NCBI GenBank assembly: GCA_025800435.1
Contig: JAOXRV010000345.1
Location: 1 to 17,665, forward strand
Source: Cellvibrionaceae bacterium
GTDB taxonomy: Bacteria > Pseudomonadota > Gammaproteobacteria > Pseudomonadales > Cellvibrionaceae
Direction of reading: 5' to 3'
DNA length: 17,665 bases
Shown: positions 7,353 through 14,574 of the stretch, in pieces
How the letters are laid out: every line of letters begins with the position of its first letter
Position numbering within the stretch: position 1 is the stretch's first letter
Notes under the pieces: model-generated
Seen by the model: only the letters and a program-made list of their open reading frames with translations
Databases searched by the model: none
What the model was told of the DNA's origin: nothing
Made by a program: the position numbers and the translations under genes

Positions 7353-7381
7353 ATTATAGACGTAGTTTGCAAACGTTGCCT
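7353..7381 (-). promoter_or_regulatory. Possible promoter of the protease-partner-pseudoprotease operon
   Basis: On the minus strand a consensus TATAAT lies at 7358-7353, about 33 bp before the ATG. The hexamer 17 bp upstream (AGGCAA) is a poor -35. Two perfect 10-bp palindromes sit around it: GTTTGCAAAC at 7365-7374 in the spacer and TTGACGTCAA at 7344-7353 at the start-site side. A weak -35 with palindromes at these positions fits a regulated promoter, but no regulator is identified. The rest of 7321-7574 shows no gene and no clear terminator for the protease gene to its right. Confidence 0.35.
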
Positions 7382-7574
7382 TCTAAGCAACTGATTTGCC
7401 ACACTTTTCAAGCACTAAAAAATGCATGGTCTAAGCCCTTCGATTATTGGGCATCTATGTACGTTTTGCAATTACTGTACTGGGTTAAAGCCCCCTTTTT
7501 GTGTACTGTGTCCTCTAAATTGCCTTATATGTGCTGATTTGGGTGTTTGTTGGTGCACACTTACCTGTAGTTGG

Positions 7575-8903
7575 CTATTGCCGCCTTATCTGTTGTATAT
7601 CCCACTTTTGGGTGGCTGTGCTCCAGTTTAGTATTACCTCGTAAGCGACGCCGTCTACTCGAACATCCCCGAGGGTAATGGTGCGACCATTAACCACAGC
7701 GCCGCCGCGAATTACAACATCTTCGGGGTTCCTTACAAAAGCGTTGTCGAAACTCTGAACAGTTACAGTGGCGGAGCTGCTTTCAATATTGCCCGCATTG
7801 TCGTAGCTGCGGGCTGTCACGGTATGGCTGCCAGGGGTCAATAAGCCCCAGTTAATGATCATGGAATAGCCTGAGTCATCCGCTTGGGGGTATTGGGGGT
7901 AGGCATTGGCGACATCGCCACGAGCGCTGCCATAGGGGATTCGGCTGATAAGCCTGCCGTCGATAAGCAGCTCTACCCTAGTTATGCCAGTCGTTGCGAT
8001 GGCCCAGCCTCGGATATTGGTAACTCCAGAGACAAGTTGGCCATTGCTGGGTTCTTCTATGGTCATGCGCAATGGTGGCAGTGAATTGCCACCACTGGAG
8101 CTGCCGCTGCTGGAGCTTGAGCCGCTGCTGCTGGAGCCGCCACCGCTAGAGCTTGAGCCACTGCTACTGGAGCCGCCACCGCTGCTAGAGCTTGAACTGC
8201 TGCTGGTGGAGCCGCCACTGCTAGAGGTCGAGCTACTGCTGGTCGAACCGCCGCTGCTAGAGGTCGAACCGCCGCTGCTGGAACTTGAGCCGCCGCTGGA
8301 GCTGCTGGCATCATACATGGAGCGCGCACCATTAAGATCGTCGCTGGTTGGGTTATAAATATTGCCAATTAAGGGCGCCATAATTGCGCTATTGCTACTT
8401 TCATGATCCAGGCCAATCAGGTGGCCAAACTCGTGAACGGCGACTCGCCGAAAGTCCAGGGATGATCGCTGGTTGCCATCATAGACATTCCAGTTTTCGG
8501 CGGTATTAAACACGATATCCGATTCGGTATAGTTGCTGCCAATGTTCCAGGAAAATGTTACCGCAATCACATTCTCGCCAAAGTCCTCATTGCACGCCTT
8601 GTTAAAGAAGCCAAAGCTATTCTTGTTGCCATCTTCCGGGTACTCGGGGAGTATGCCTGCACAGGGGTGGGCGGAGCTGTTGTCAAAACTTACCTGTAAG
8701 CCATTGACTGATGATGCCCATTTGTTGGCCGCCTCTTGCATGGCAGTATTCCAGCTGACGCCTGAAGGTGAGCTGCCGCTGACGCTGGTGTGAAAAGTGA
8801 CATCGCCACTAGGCCAGGTGGGGCCGATTAATTCATAAGCCTGGGAAATGAGGGGGGTGCTTAAGCAGGCGCTAGCCAAAAGTAGGTGGCGAAGCTTGAT
8901 CAT
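7575..8903 (-). CDS. Secreted matrixin-like zinc metalloprotease with polyserine linker
   Basis: Predicted 442-aa secreted protease. The signal peptide spans about residues 1-22 (ISQA-Y). The catalytic domain has VHEFGHLIGLDHE with His157, Glu158, His161 and His167, a Met-turn at Met175 (AIMAP), and a Cys81/Cys104 pair in HPCAG and KACNEDFG. Residues 200-272 are a Ser/Gly/Thr low-complexity linker, as found between modules of secreted enzymes in Cellvibrionaceae. The Ig-like domain (about 276-384; IRGWAI, PYGSARGDV, SGYSM) and the C-terminal module (about 386-440) follow, both shared with the two paralogs. The start at 8903 is chosen because it directly precedes the signal peptide and follows TAGG at a suitable distance. 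The frame is open to 8966, but that would bury the signal. The 254-nt gap to the next gene on this strand suggests a separate transcript. Substrate is unknown. Confidence 0.9.
   Translation of the reverse strand: MIKLRHLLLASACLSTPLISQAYELIGPTWPSGDVTFHTSVSGSSPSGVSWNTAMQEAANKWASSVNGLQVSFDNSSAHPCAGILPEYPEDGNKNSFGFFNKACNEDFGENVIAVTFSWNIGSNYTESDIVFNTAENWNVYDGNQRSSLDFRRVAVHEFGHLIGLDHESSNSAIMAPLIGNIYNPTSDDLNGARSMYDASSSSGGSSSSSGGSTSSSGGSTSSSSTSSSGGSTSSSSSSSSGGGSSSSGSSSSGGGSSSSGSSSSSGSSSGGNSLPPLRMTIEEPSNGQLVSGVTNIRGWAIATTGITRVELLIDGRLISRIPYGSARGDVANAYPQYPQADDSGYSMIINWGLLTPGSHTVTARSYDNAGNIESSSATVTVQSFDNAFVRNPEDVVIRGGAVVNGRTITLGDVRVDGVAYEVILNWSTATQKWDIQQIRRQ
8088..8306 (-). repeat. Serine/glycine codon repeat (linker-coding low complexity)
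   Basis: This stretch encodes about 73 residues made almost only of Ser, Gly and Thr, in irregular units such as SSSSGG and STSSSGG. Serine codons of both families (AGC/AGT and TCx) are mixed, which suggests selection on the amino-acid composition and not just slippage of one DNA repeat. The length is likely to vary between strains. Confidence 0.8.
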
Positions 8904-8986
8904 AATGGTACCTAGGATTAACAGCTCTAGCAGATAAGAGCCCTTTGCCCGAATAACTACTAGCACTTAAGGGCTATGAGCGAAAT

Positions 8987-9015
8987 ACTATAATGATATC
9001 GCCAAAAACTACTAA
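8987..9015 (-). promoter_or_regulatory. Weak candidate promoter for the polyserine metalloprotease
   Basis: On the minus strand TTAGTA (9015-9010) and TATAGT (8992-8987) are separated by 17 bp and would start transcription near 8980, leaving a leader of about 77 nt. The -10 matches consensus at five of six positions and the -35 only at three, so this is a weak call. Confidence 0.3.
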
Positions 9016-9158
9016 TGCTTTACGCTTGGGCAGCAATTTAATTGCGTTTATCGGATAATTCCGAGACGGGTTTAAGCGATTTGAGGCTTGGGCCTTTGCT
9101 GCCGTTTAAGTGCCCCAGCTAAATCATTGACAGATATAGAGAAAAATCCAAAAATCTC

Positions 9159-9187
9159 TTGACGCCCCCAGGGCACATGCCTATAAT
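9159..9187 (+). promoter_or_regulatory. Strong sigma70 promoter of tRNA-fMet / rimP operon
   Basis: TTGACG (9159-9164) and a perfect TATAAT (9182-9187) are spaced by exactly 17 bp. The bases after the -10 are G+C-rich (CGCGGCC), the discriminator type seen at stringently controlled stable-RNA promoters. Transcription should start near 9194. A TTGACA at 9127-9132 has no good -10 partner. Confidence 0.85.
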
Positions 9188-9199
9188 TCGCGGCCTTGG

Positions 9200-9217
9200 T
9201 TGAGGGAGCTCCCTCAA
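9200..9217. repeat. 18-bp perfect palindrome in the tRNA leader
   Basis: TTGAGGGAGCTCCCTCAA is fully self-complementary and lies at about +7 to +24 of the predicted transcript, between the start site and the tRNA. Flanking GG and ACC nearly extend the symmetry. It could be a leader hairpin of the tRNA precursor or a protein-binding operator; the sequence alone does not decide. Confidence 0.65.
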
Positions 9218-9227
9218 ACCATGTTGA

Positions 9228-9298
<71 letters not shown>

Positions 9299-9304
<6 letters not shown>

Positions 9305-9337
9305 AATTCAGCGCGTGGCATTATCTAAATTTGGTAG
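9299..9337 (+). repeat. Inverted repeat pairing the tRNA 3' end with its trailer
   Basis: CTACCAAATT (9299-9308), which includes the ACCA end of the tRNA, is perfectly complementary to AATTTGGTAG (9328-9337) in the trailer. In the precursor RNA this 10-bp hairpin would compete with the acceptor stem or hide the 3' end from processing enzymes until the trailer is cut. Confidence 0.55.
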
Positions 9338-9355
9338 TGTGGACGCCTTCGTTGG

Positions 9356-9376
9356 GCCCCTTTTTAGGGGCTTTTT
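9356..9376 (+). terminator. Terminator-like hairpin after tRNA-fMet
   Basis: GCCCC and GGGGC form a 5-bp stem around TTTTTA and are followed directly by five T. This is the form of an intrinsic terminator. Because rimP has no obvious promoter of its own, some read-through is expected, as between metY and rimP in E. coli. Confidence 0.7.
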
Positions 9377-9415
9377 CGTATCTGTTCGCCGGGTAGCGAT
9401 TGGCCCGGCATTTGG

Positions 9416-9439
9416 AAATGGGCGTCAGGCCCATTTTTT
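9416..9439 (+). terminator. Second terminator-like hairpin ahead of rimP
   Basis: AAATGGGC (9416-9423) pairs with GCCCATTT (9429-9436) around a 5-nt loop, and a run of six T (9434-9439) overlaps the end of the stem. It ends 45 nt before the rimP start. With the hairpin at 9356-9376 it makes a double barrier that would tune how many tRNA transcripts continue into the operon. Confidence 0.65.
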
Positions 9440-9484
9440 ATAGCTGTCTGATAGGTAGCACCGCTACCGGGAAAGTAGAGTTTT

Positions 9485-9937
9485 ATGGCGTCAAAGCAGC
9501 AATTGCAGCAGCTACTCGAACCTGTGGTCGAGTCACTCGGCTGTAGCTTGTGGGGCTTAGAGTATCTATCACAGGGGCGTCACACCACCTTGCGGCTCTA
9601 TATAGAGGCAGAAGAAGGTGTGGGGGTCGAGCACTGTGAAAAAGTCAGCCGCCAGGTGAGCGCGGTAATGGATGTGGAAGACCCAATTGCCGGTGAGTAC
9701 ACCCTGGAGGTGTCATCCCCGGGCTTGGACCGTCCTTTATATACACTGGCGCAATTCACCCAGTATGTGGGCGAGCAGGTCAGCCTGCGTCTGCGTCAGG
9801 CGTTTGAGGGGCGGCGAAAATTTAGCGGCCGCCTCAACGGGGTTGAAGGTGACGAGATTTTACTGGTCGTGGATGACGAAGAGTATCTACTGCCAATTGA
9901 GTTAATTGAAAAAGCCAATGTGGTACCCAGTTTTTAA
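9485..9937 (+). CDS. rimP: Ribosome maturation factor RimP
   Basis: A 150-aa cytoplasmic protein needed for assembly of the 30S ribosomal subunit. The length equals that of usual RimP proteins. The N-terminal alpha/beta domain (about 1-83) carries the family hallmark YTLEVSSPGLDRPL (72-85). The C-terminal SH3-like beta barrel (about 87-148) includes RRKFSGRL and DEEYLLPIELIEKANVVP. The gene follows the tRNA and two terminator-like hairpins and precedes nusA by 51 nt, the classical order. The Shine-Dalgarno is weak (GGGAAAG well upstream of the ATG). Confidence 0.96.
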   Translation: MASKQQLQQLLEPVVESLGCSLWGLEYLSQGRHTTLRLYIEAEEGVGVEHCEKVSRQVSAVMDVEDPIAGEYTLEVSSPGLDRPLYTLAQFTQYVGEQVSLRLRQAFEGRRKFSGRLNGVEGDEILLVVDDEEYLLPIELIEKANVVPSF

Positions 9938-9988
9938 CCGGGACCAATAATCGGATGACTGCGGTAAGTGGTGAACTAAGAGGCACTT

Positions 9989-11482
9989 ATGAGTAAAGAC
10001 ATTTTGTTAGTCGCAGATGCGGTTTCTAACGAGAAGGGAGTGGATCCCGAAATTATTTTTGAGGCCATCGAGCTGGCCCTGGCCACGGCGGCTAAAAAAC
10101 GCTATGACGAAGAGTCCGATATCTACGTCAATATCGATCGCAAAACCGGCGATTACGAAACCTTCCGACAATGGGAAGTGGTTGACGATGATACCCTGGC
10201 CATTCTTGGCACTCAGTTCACCACTGAAGAGGCGGCCGAGGTAGACCAGGGTCTGAAAATTGGCGATATTCACCGCGAGCAAATTGAAAACGTCGATTTT
10301 GGTCGCATTGCCGCCCAGACTGCCAAGCAGGTTATCGTGCAAAAGGTGCGCGAGGCCGAGCGTGCCCAAATCGTCGATGAGTATCGCGATAAAGTCGGCG
10401 AGCTGGTTAGCGGCACCGTTAAAAAAGTGACGCGCGACAATATTATTGTCGATCTGGGTAACAATGCCGAGGGCTTGCTGGCCCGAGACCAGTTGGTTGG
10501 CCGCGAAGTGTTTCGCATGGGCGATCGCGTACGCACCTTTCTGATGGATGTGCGCCCAGAGGTCCGCGGCCCCCAGTTGTACCTGAGTCGCTCTTGTCCG
10601 GGCATGCTGATTGAGCTGTTCAAGATTGAAGTGCCCGAAATTTCCGAAGAAGTTATCGACTTAAAAGGTGCCGCTCGTGACCCAGGCTCGCGCGCCAAGA
10701 TAGCGGTTTCCACCAACGATGGCCGTATCGACCCGGTTGGTGCCTGTGTCGGTATGCGCGGCTCGCGGGTACAGGCCGTCTCTAACGAGCTGGGTAATGA
10801 GCGCATTGATATCGTGTTGTGGGACGATAACCCAGCCCAGTTTGTCATTAACGCAATGGCCCCGGCCGAGATCGAATCGATTGTGGTGGATGAAGACTCC
10901 GCCTCCATGGATGTGGCGGTAGAAGAAGACAACCTGGCCCAGGCCATTGGTCGATCCGGCCAAAACGTGCGTCTGGCTTCCGAGCTGACCGGCTGGGAAA
11001 TCAATGTCATGAGCGTTGATGAATGGCAGGAGAAACAGCAGGCCGAAAGCGGCAACTATATGGAGCTGTTTATGGAGGCGCTGGATGTCGATGAAGACGT
11101 CGCCGGCGTACTGGTTGAAGAAGGTTTTACCTCGCTCGAAGAAGTGGCCTATGTACCGCTGGAAGAGATGCTGGCCATCGACGGTTTTGATGAGGATATC
11201 GCCGAAGAGTTGCGTGCCCGCGCCAAAGACGCCCTGCTGACCCAGGCCCTGGCCACCGAAGAGGCCCTCGACAGCGCCGAACCCGCTGAAGACCTATTGA
11301 CCATGGAGGGCATGGATCGCGCCCTGGCTTTCCAGCTGGCAAGTAAAGGTATTGTCACCATGGAAGATCTGGCCGAGCAGTCGGTGGATGAATTGATGGA
11401 AGTCGATGGCATGGATGAAGAGCGCGCCGCCGCGCTGATCCTAAAAGCCCGTGAGCCCTGGTTTGCGGACGATGCCCAATAA
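9989..11482 (+). CDS. nusA: Transcription termination/antitermination factor NusA
   Basis: A 497-aa RNA polymerase-binding factor that promotes pausing and intrinsic termination and takes part in antitermination. The N-terminal polymerase-binding domain spans about 1-125. An S1 domain covers about 136-200, KH1 contains GACVGMRGSR (251-260) and KH2 contains AIGRSGQNVR (319-328). Two C-terminal acidic helical repeats lie at about 362-418 and 435-490 (LEEMLAIDGFDEDIAEEL and VDELMEVDGMDEERA). These repeats are typical of gammaproteobacteria, and the length agrees with E. coli NusA. AGAGG precedes the ATG. The gene is followed after 22 nt by infB. Confidence 0.98.
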   Translation: MSKDILLVADAVSNEKGVDPEIIFEAIELALATAAKKRYDEESDIYVNIDRKTGDYETFRQWEVVDDDTLAILGTQFTTEEAAEVDQGLKIGDIHREQIENVDFGRIAAQTAKQVIVQKVREAERAQIVDEYRDKVGELVSGTVKKVTRDNIIVDLGNNAEGLLARDQLVGREVFRMGDRVRTFLMDVRPEVRGPQLYLSRSCPGMLIELFKIEVPEISEEVIDLKGAARDPGSRAKIAVSTNDGRIDPVGACVGMRGSRVQAVSNELGNERIDIVLWDDNPAQFVINAMAPAEIESIVVDEDSASMDVAVEEDNLAQAIGRSGQNVRLASELTGWEINVMSVDEWQEKQQAESGNYMELFMEALDVDEDVAGVLVEEGFTSLEEVAYVPLEEMLAIDGFDEDIAEELRARAKDALLTQALATEEALDSAEPAEDLLTMEGMDRALAFQLASKGIVTMEDLAEQSVDELMEVDGMDEERAAALILKAREPWFADDAQ

Positions 11483-11504
11483 GTAGATTAACTGAGGAAA
11501 GATA

Positions 11505-14180
11505 ATGGCTGAAGTAACAGTAAGCGAACTTGCCAAGTCCGTAGGTGCCTCAGTTGAGAGGCTCCTCTCTCAAATGAAAGACGCTGGTCTGTCGCAAACC
11601 TCTGCTGAGCAGGCGGTGACCGACGACGAGAAGCAAACCCTGCTGGCTTTTTTAAAGAGCAGCCACGGTGATACCGACAGTGCGCCCAAGAAAATTACCT
11701 TAAAGCGCAAAACCACAACTACCTTAAAAACCGGTAGTGGTGCGGCCCGTAAAACCGTGAACGTTGAAGTGCGTAAAAAACGCACCTACGTCAAACGTGA
11801 TGCGGCGGAAGAGGCCGCTGCGGAAGTGCCGGTAGAAGTACCGGTAGCCGAGCCGGAAGTCGCCACTAGCGCAGAGCCGGTGCTTGAACCGGCGCCGCAG
11901 CCTACCCCCGCTTCTGAACCAGAGCCCGTAGTAGAGACGCCCGCCGAGGCCGAGGCCGAGCCGGCCCCTGTGCCCGCTGCGACCACTTCAAACTTTGTGG
12001 ATGAGGCCGAGCAAAAGCGTGTTGCCGCCATTGCCGCCCGCCGCCAGGCCGAAGAAGAGGCCGCTCTGCTCAAGGCCGAAAAAGCCGCCGAAAAAGTTCA
12101 AGAGCAACAGTTAGCTGAGGCAGACCCCGCCGCCATTGAAGCGGCCGCCAATGAAGACAAAGGCAAACACGGTCATCCACCGCTGAAAAAACGCAGCAAG
12201 CTTGAGGATGACGAGGACGAGGCCGAGCAGCAGAAGCCTAAGAAGGCCGTTAAAAAGCCCACTGGCACTAAGAAGGCACCCAAAGTTGACCTGTCGGTGC
12301 TGGATGAAGAAGACGAGCCGGTTATCAAGCAGGCTCCGCGCCGTAACAGAGCCGCTGCCAAGCCCAGCAAGCGCCCCGCTATTAAGCTGGCCAACAACAA
12401 ACACGGCTTTAAACGGCCGACAGGAAAAGTAGTGCACGAAGTAGAGGTTGGTGAAACCATCACCGTGGCCGATCTGGCTTTGCAAATGAAAGCCAAGGGT
12501 GCCGAGGTTGTTAAGCAGCTCATGAAAATGGGCGTAATGGCAACCTTAAACCAGTCCATCGACCAAGAGACCGCCATGCTGGTGGCCGAAGAGATGGGCC
12601 ACAAGGTTAAAGAAAAAGTTGAGGTTACCCTGGAGACCAAGCTGGAAGAAAGCTTGGCGGTTGAGGGCGAGCAAGAGCACCGCTCACCGGTTGTGACCGT
12701 CATGGGTCACGTCGACCACGGTAAGACCTCGCTGCTCGATTATATTCGTAAAACCAAAGTTACCTCGGGCGAAGCCGGTGGTATTACCCAACATATCGGC
12801 GCCTACCGAGTACCTACCAGTCATGGCGAAATCGCCTTCTTAGATACCCCGGGCCACGCCGCTTTTACCGCCATGCGTGCCCGCGGTGCCCAGTGTACCG
12901 ATGTGGTGATCTTGGTAGTGGCCGCCGATGACGGCGTAATGCCCCAGACCGAAGAAGCCGTGCAGCACGCCCGCGCTGCCGGTGTGCCCATTGTGGTCGC
13001 TATCAACAAAATCGATAAAGAAACGGCCGATCCAGACCGGGTTAAAAACGAGCTGGCCGCCAAAGATGTTATCCCCGAAGACTGGGGCGGCGATACTCAG
13101 TTTATCGAAGTCTCTGCCCACACTGGCCAGGGCATCGACGAATTGCTCGAAGCGGTTTCTTTGCAGGCCGAACTGTTAGAGCTGACCGCGCCGGTCAATG
13201 TGCCGGCTCGGGGTGTGGTGGTTGAATCGCGTATGGAAAAAGGCCGCGGTGTGGTCGCTACCCTGTTGGTACAGGGCGGTGGTTTAAAGCGCGGCGATGT
13301 GATTTTGGCCGGCCAGAGTTATGGCCGCGTACGCGCCATGGTTAACGAGCACGGCAAGCAAGTGAAAGAAGCTGGCCCTTCAACTCCAGTTGAAATTTTA
13401 GGCCTGGACAGTGCCCCCAACGCCGGTGATGAATTTGCGGTGCTAAAAGACGAGCGTCAGGCCCGCGACTTGGCGACCCAGCGTGCCGAACTGGCCCAGC
13501 AAGAGCGCCAGCAGCGCCAGCAGGCTGCCAAGCTTGAAAATATGTTTGCCAATATGGGCGCCGCCGATAAGAAGGTTCTGCCGGTGGTGCTGAAGACCGA
13601 CGTGCGCGGCTCGCTTGAAGCCATCGCCGCCGCCCTGGCGGATGTCGGTAACGAAGAAGTTGAGGTTAATGTAGTCTCCTCCGGCGTTGGCGGTATTACC
13701 GAAAACGACGTTAACCTGGCCCTCACTACAGGTGCCATTGTTATCGGCTTTAATGTTCGCGCCGCTGCCGCAACCCGCGCCGTGGCCGAGGCCGAATCGG
13801 TTGAGATTCGCTACTACAGCATTATTTATCAGCTGATCGACGAAGTGAAAGGCGCGCTCTCCGGTATGCTCGAACCTGAGCGGGTGGAAGAGATTGTCGG
13901 TATTGCCGATGTGCGCGAAGTGTTCCGCTCGCCCAAGTTTGGCCAGGTGGCCGGCTGTATGGTGGTCGAGGGCACCGTGTACCGCAGCAAGCCGATCCGC
14001 GTACTGCGCGACAATGTAGTGATCTTCGAAGGTGAGCTGGAATCCCTGCGTCGCTTTAAAGACGATGTACAAGACGTGCGCAATGGCATGGAGTGTGGTA
14101 TCGGCGTAAAAGACTACGACGTAAAAGTGGGCGACCAGATCGAAGTTTACGATGTGAAAGAAGTCGCACGGGAGCTGTAA
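11505..14180 (+). CDS. infB: Translation initiation factor IF-2
   Basis: An 891-aa GTPase that brings fMet-tRNA to the 30S subunit and drives subunit joining. An IF2-N domain (1-50) is followed by a long charged Ala/Glu/Pro-rich region (about 100-295), then a second IF2-N-like domain (about 300-370). The GTPase motifs are complete: GHVDHGKT (401-408), Thr428 in GGITQHIG, DTPGH (447-451), NKID (501-504) and SAHTGQG (537-543). The C-terminal half contains the domains that bind fMet-tRNA. AGGA lies 7-10 nt before the ATG. The size matches the long form of gammaproteobacterial IF2; internal starts for shorter isoforms, known in E. coli, could not be confirmed here. It sits naturally with tRNA-fMet in the same transcription unit. 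Confidence 0.98.
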   Translation: MAEVTVSELAKSVGASVERLLSQMKDAGLSQTSAEQAVTDDEKQTLLAFLKSSHGDTDSAPKKITLKRKTTTTLKTGSGAARKTVNVEVRKKRTYVKRDAAEEAAAEVPVEVPVAEPEVATSAEPVLEPAPQPTPASEPEPVVETPAEAEAEPAPVPAATTSNFVDEAEQKRVAAIAARRQAEEEAALLKAEKAAEKVQEQQLAEADPAAIEAAANEDKGKHGHPPLKKRSKLEDDEDEAEQQKPKKAVKKPTGTKKAPKVDLSVLDEEDEPVIKQAPRRNRAAAKPSKRPAIKLANNKHGFKRPTGKVVHEVEVGETITVADLALQMKAKGAEVVKQLMKMGVMATLNQSIDQETAMLVAEEMGHKVKEKVEVTLETKLEESLAVEGEQEHRSPVVTVMGHVDHGKTSLLDYIRKTKVTSGEAGGITQHIGAYRVPTSHGEIAFLDTPGHAAFTAMRARGAQCTDVVILVVAADDGVMPQTEEAVQHARAAGVPIVVAINKIDKETADPDRVKNELAAKDVIPEDWGGDTQFIEVSAHTGQGIDELLEAVSLQAELLELTAPVNVPARGVVVESRMEKGRGVVATLLVQGGGLKRGDVILAGQSYGRVRAMVNEHGKQVKEAGPSTPVEILGLDSAPNAGDEFAVLKDERQARDLATQRAELAQQERQQRQQAAKLENMFANMGAADKKVLPVVLKTDVRGSLEAIAAALADVGNEEVEVNVVSSGVGGITENDVNLALTTGAIVIGFNVRAAAATRAVAEAESVEIRYYSIIYQLIDEVKGALSGMLEPERVEEIVGIADVREVFRSPKFGQVAGCMVVEGTVYRSKPIRVLRDNVVIFEGELESLRRFKDDVQDVRNGMECGIGVKDYDVKVGDQIEVYDVKEVAREL

Positions 14181-14186
14181 CGCCGT

Positions 14187-14567
14187 ATGGCACGGGAATT
14201 TAAACGTACCGATCGCCTGGGGGATGCTATTCAGCGCTCCCTGGCGCAGCTTATCCAGTTTGAGATTCGCGACCCCCGCATCGGCATGGTCAATATCAAC
14301 GATGTGGTCGTCAGCCGCGACCTGTCCAATGCCAAGGTCTATATCGCCTTTGTCGGCGAAGACGACGCCGAGCGCAGCCAAGAGGGTGTGGATGTGCTCA
14401 ATAAAGCCGCCGGCTTTTTGCGCAGCCAGCTGTCGCGCGAGCTGGATACTCGCACTACGCCGCGTTTGCAGTTTGTCTACGACCGCACCGCCATCGACGG
14501 TAATGCCATGAGCCGCTTGATCGATCAAGCCGTCGCCGCTGACAAGCACGACCCGGACGGCGAGTAA
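14187..14567 (+). CDS. rbfA: 30S ribosome-binding factor RbfA
   Basis: A 126-aa KH-like protein for late 30S maturation and cold adaptation. The N-terminus REFKRTDRLGDAIQRSLAQL and the RDPRIGMVNINDVVVSRDLS segment are typical, as is FLRSQLSREL with the following TTPRLQFVYD. Length is close to that of E. coli RbfA. It starts 6 nt after the infB stop; GGAG at the end of infB lies about 12 nt upstream of the ATG, so coupled translation is likely. Confidence 0.96.
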   Translation: MAREFKRTDRLGDAIQRSLAQLIQFEIRDPRIGMVNINDVVVSRDLSNAKVYIAFVGEDDAERSQEGVDVLNKAAGFLRSQLSRELDTRTTPRLQFVYDRTAIDGNAMSRLIDQAVAADKHDPDGE

Positions 14568-14574
14568 GACTGAG

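Larger units (their letters stand above)
8904..9227. other. Divergent control region between protease gene and tRNA-fMet
   Basis: No gene is visible. The left part is the leader of the minus-strand protease, including an AGCCCTT/AAGGGCT inverted repeat (8939-8945, 8969-8975). The right part holds the tRNA promoter and an 18-bp palindrome. A plus-strand TATAAT at 8989-8994 lacks a credible -35. In many gammaproteobacteria a tRNA-Leu and secG lie upstream of this tRNA; neither is present here. Confidence 0.6.

Noticed and set aside
7984..8368. Leu/Pro/Glu-rich plus-strand and Ala-rich minus-strand frames over the serine linker
   Set aside because: Both are other-frame readings of the Ser/Gly codon repeat, with no signals of their own.
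8904..8966. Upstream extension of the polyserine metalloprotease
   Set aside because: It would place 21 residues before a well-formed signal peptide; the ATG at 8903 has its own Shine-Dalgarno.
8989..8994. Plus-strand TATAAT as an additional promoter towards the tRNA
   Set aside because: The position 17 bp upstream (CTTAAG) does not resemble a -35 and there is no extended -10.
10270..11055. Open frame antisense to nusA
   Set aside because: Ser/Arg-rich product with no domain, fully covered by the nusA frame.
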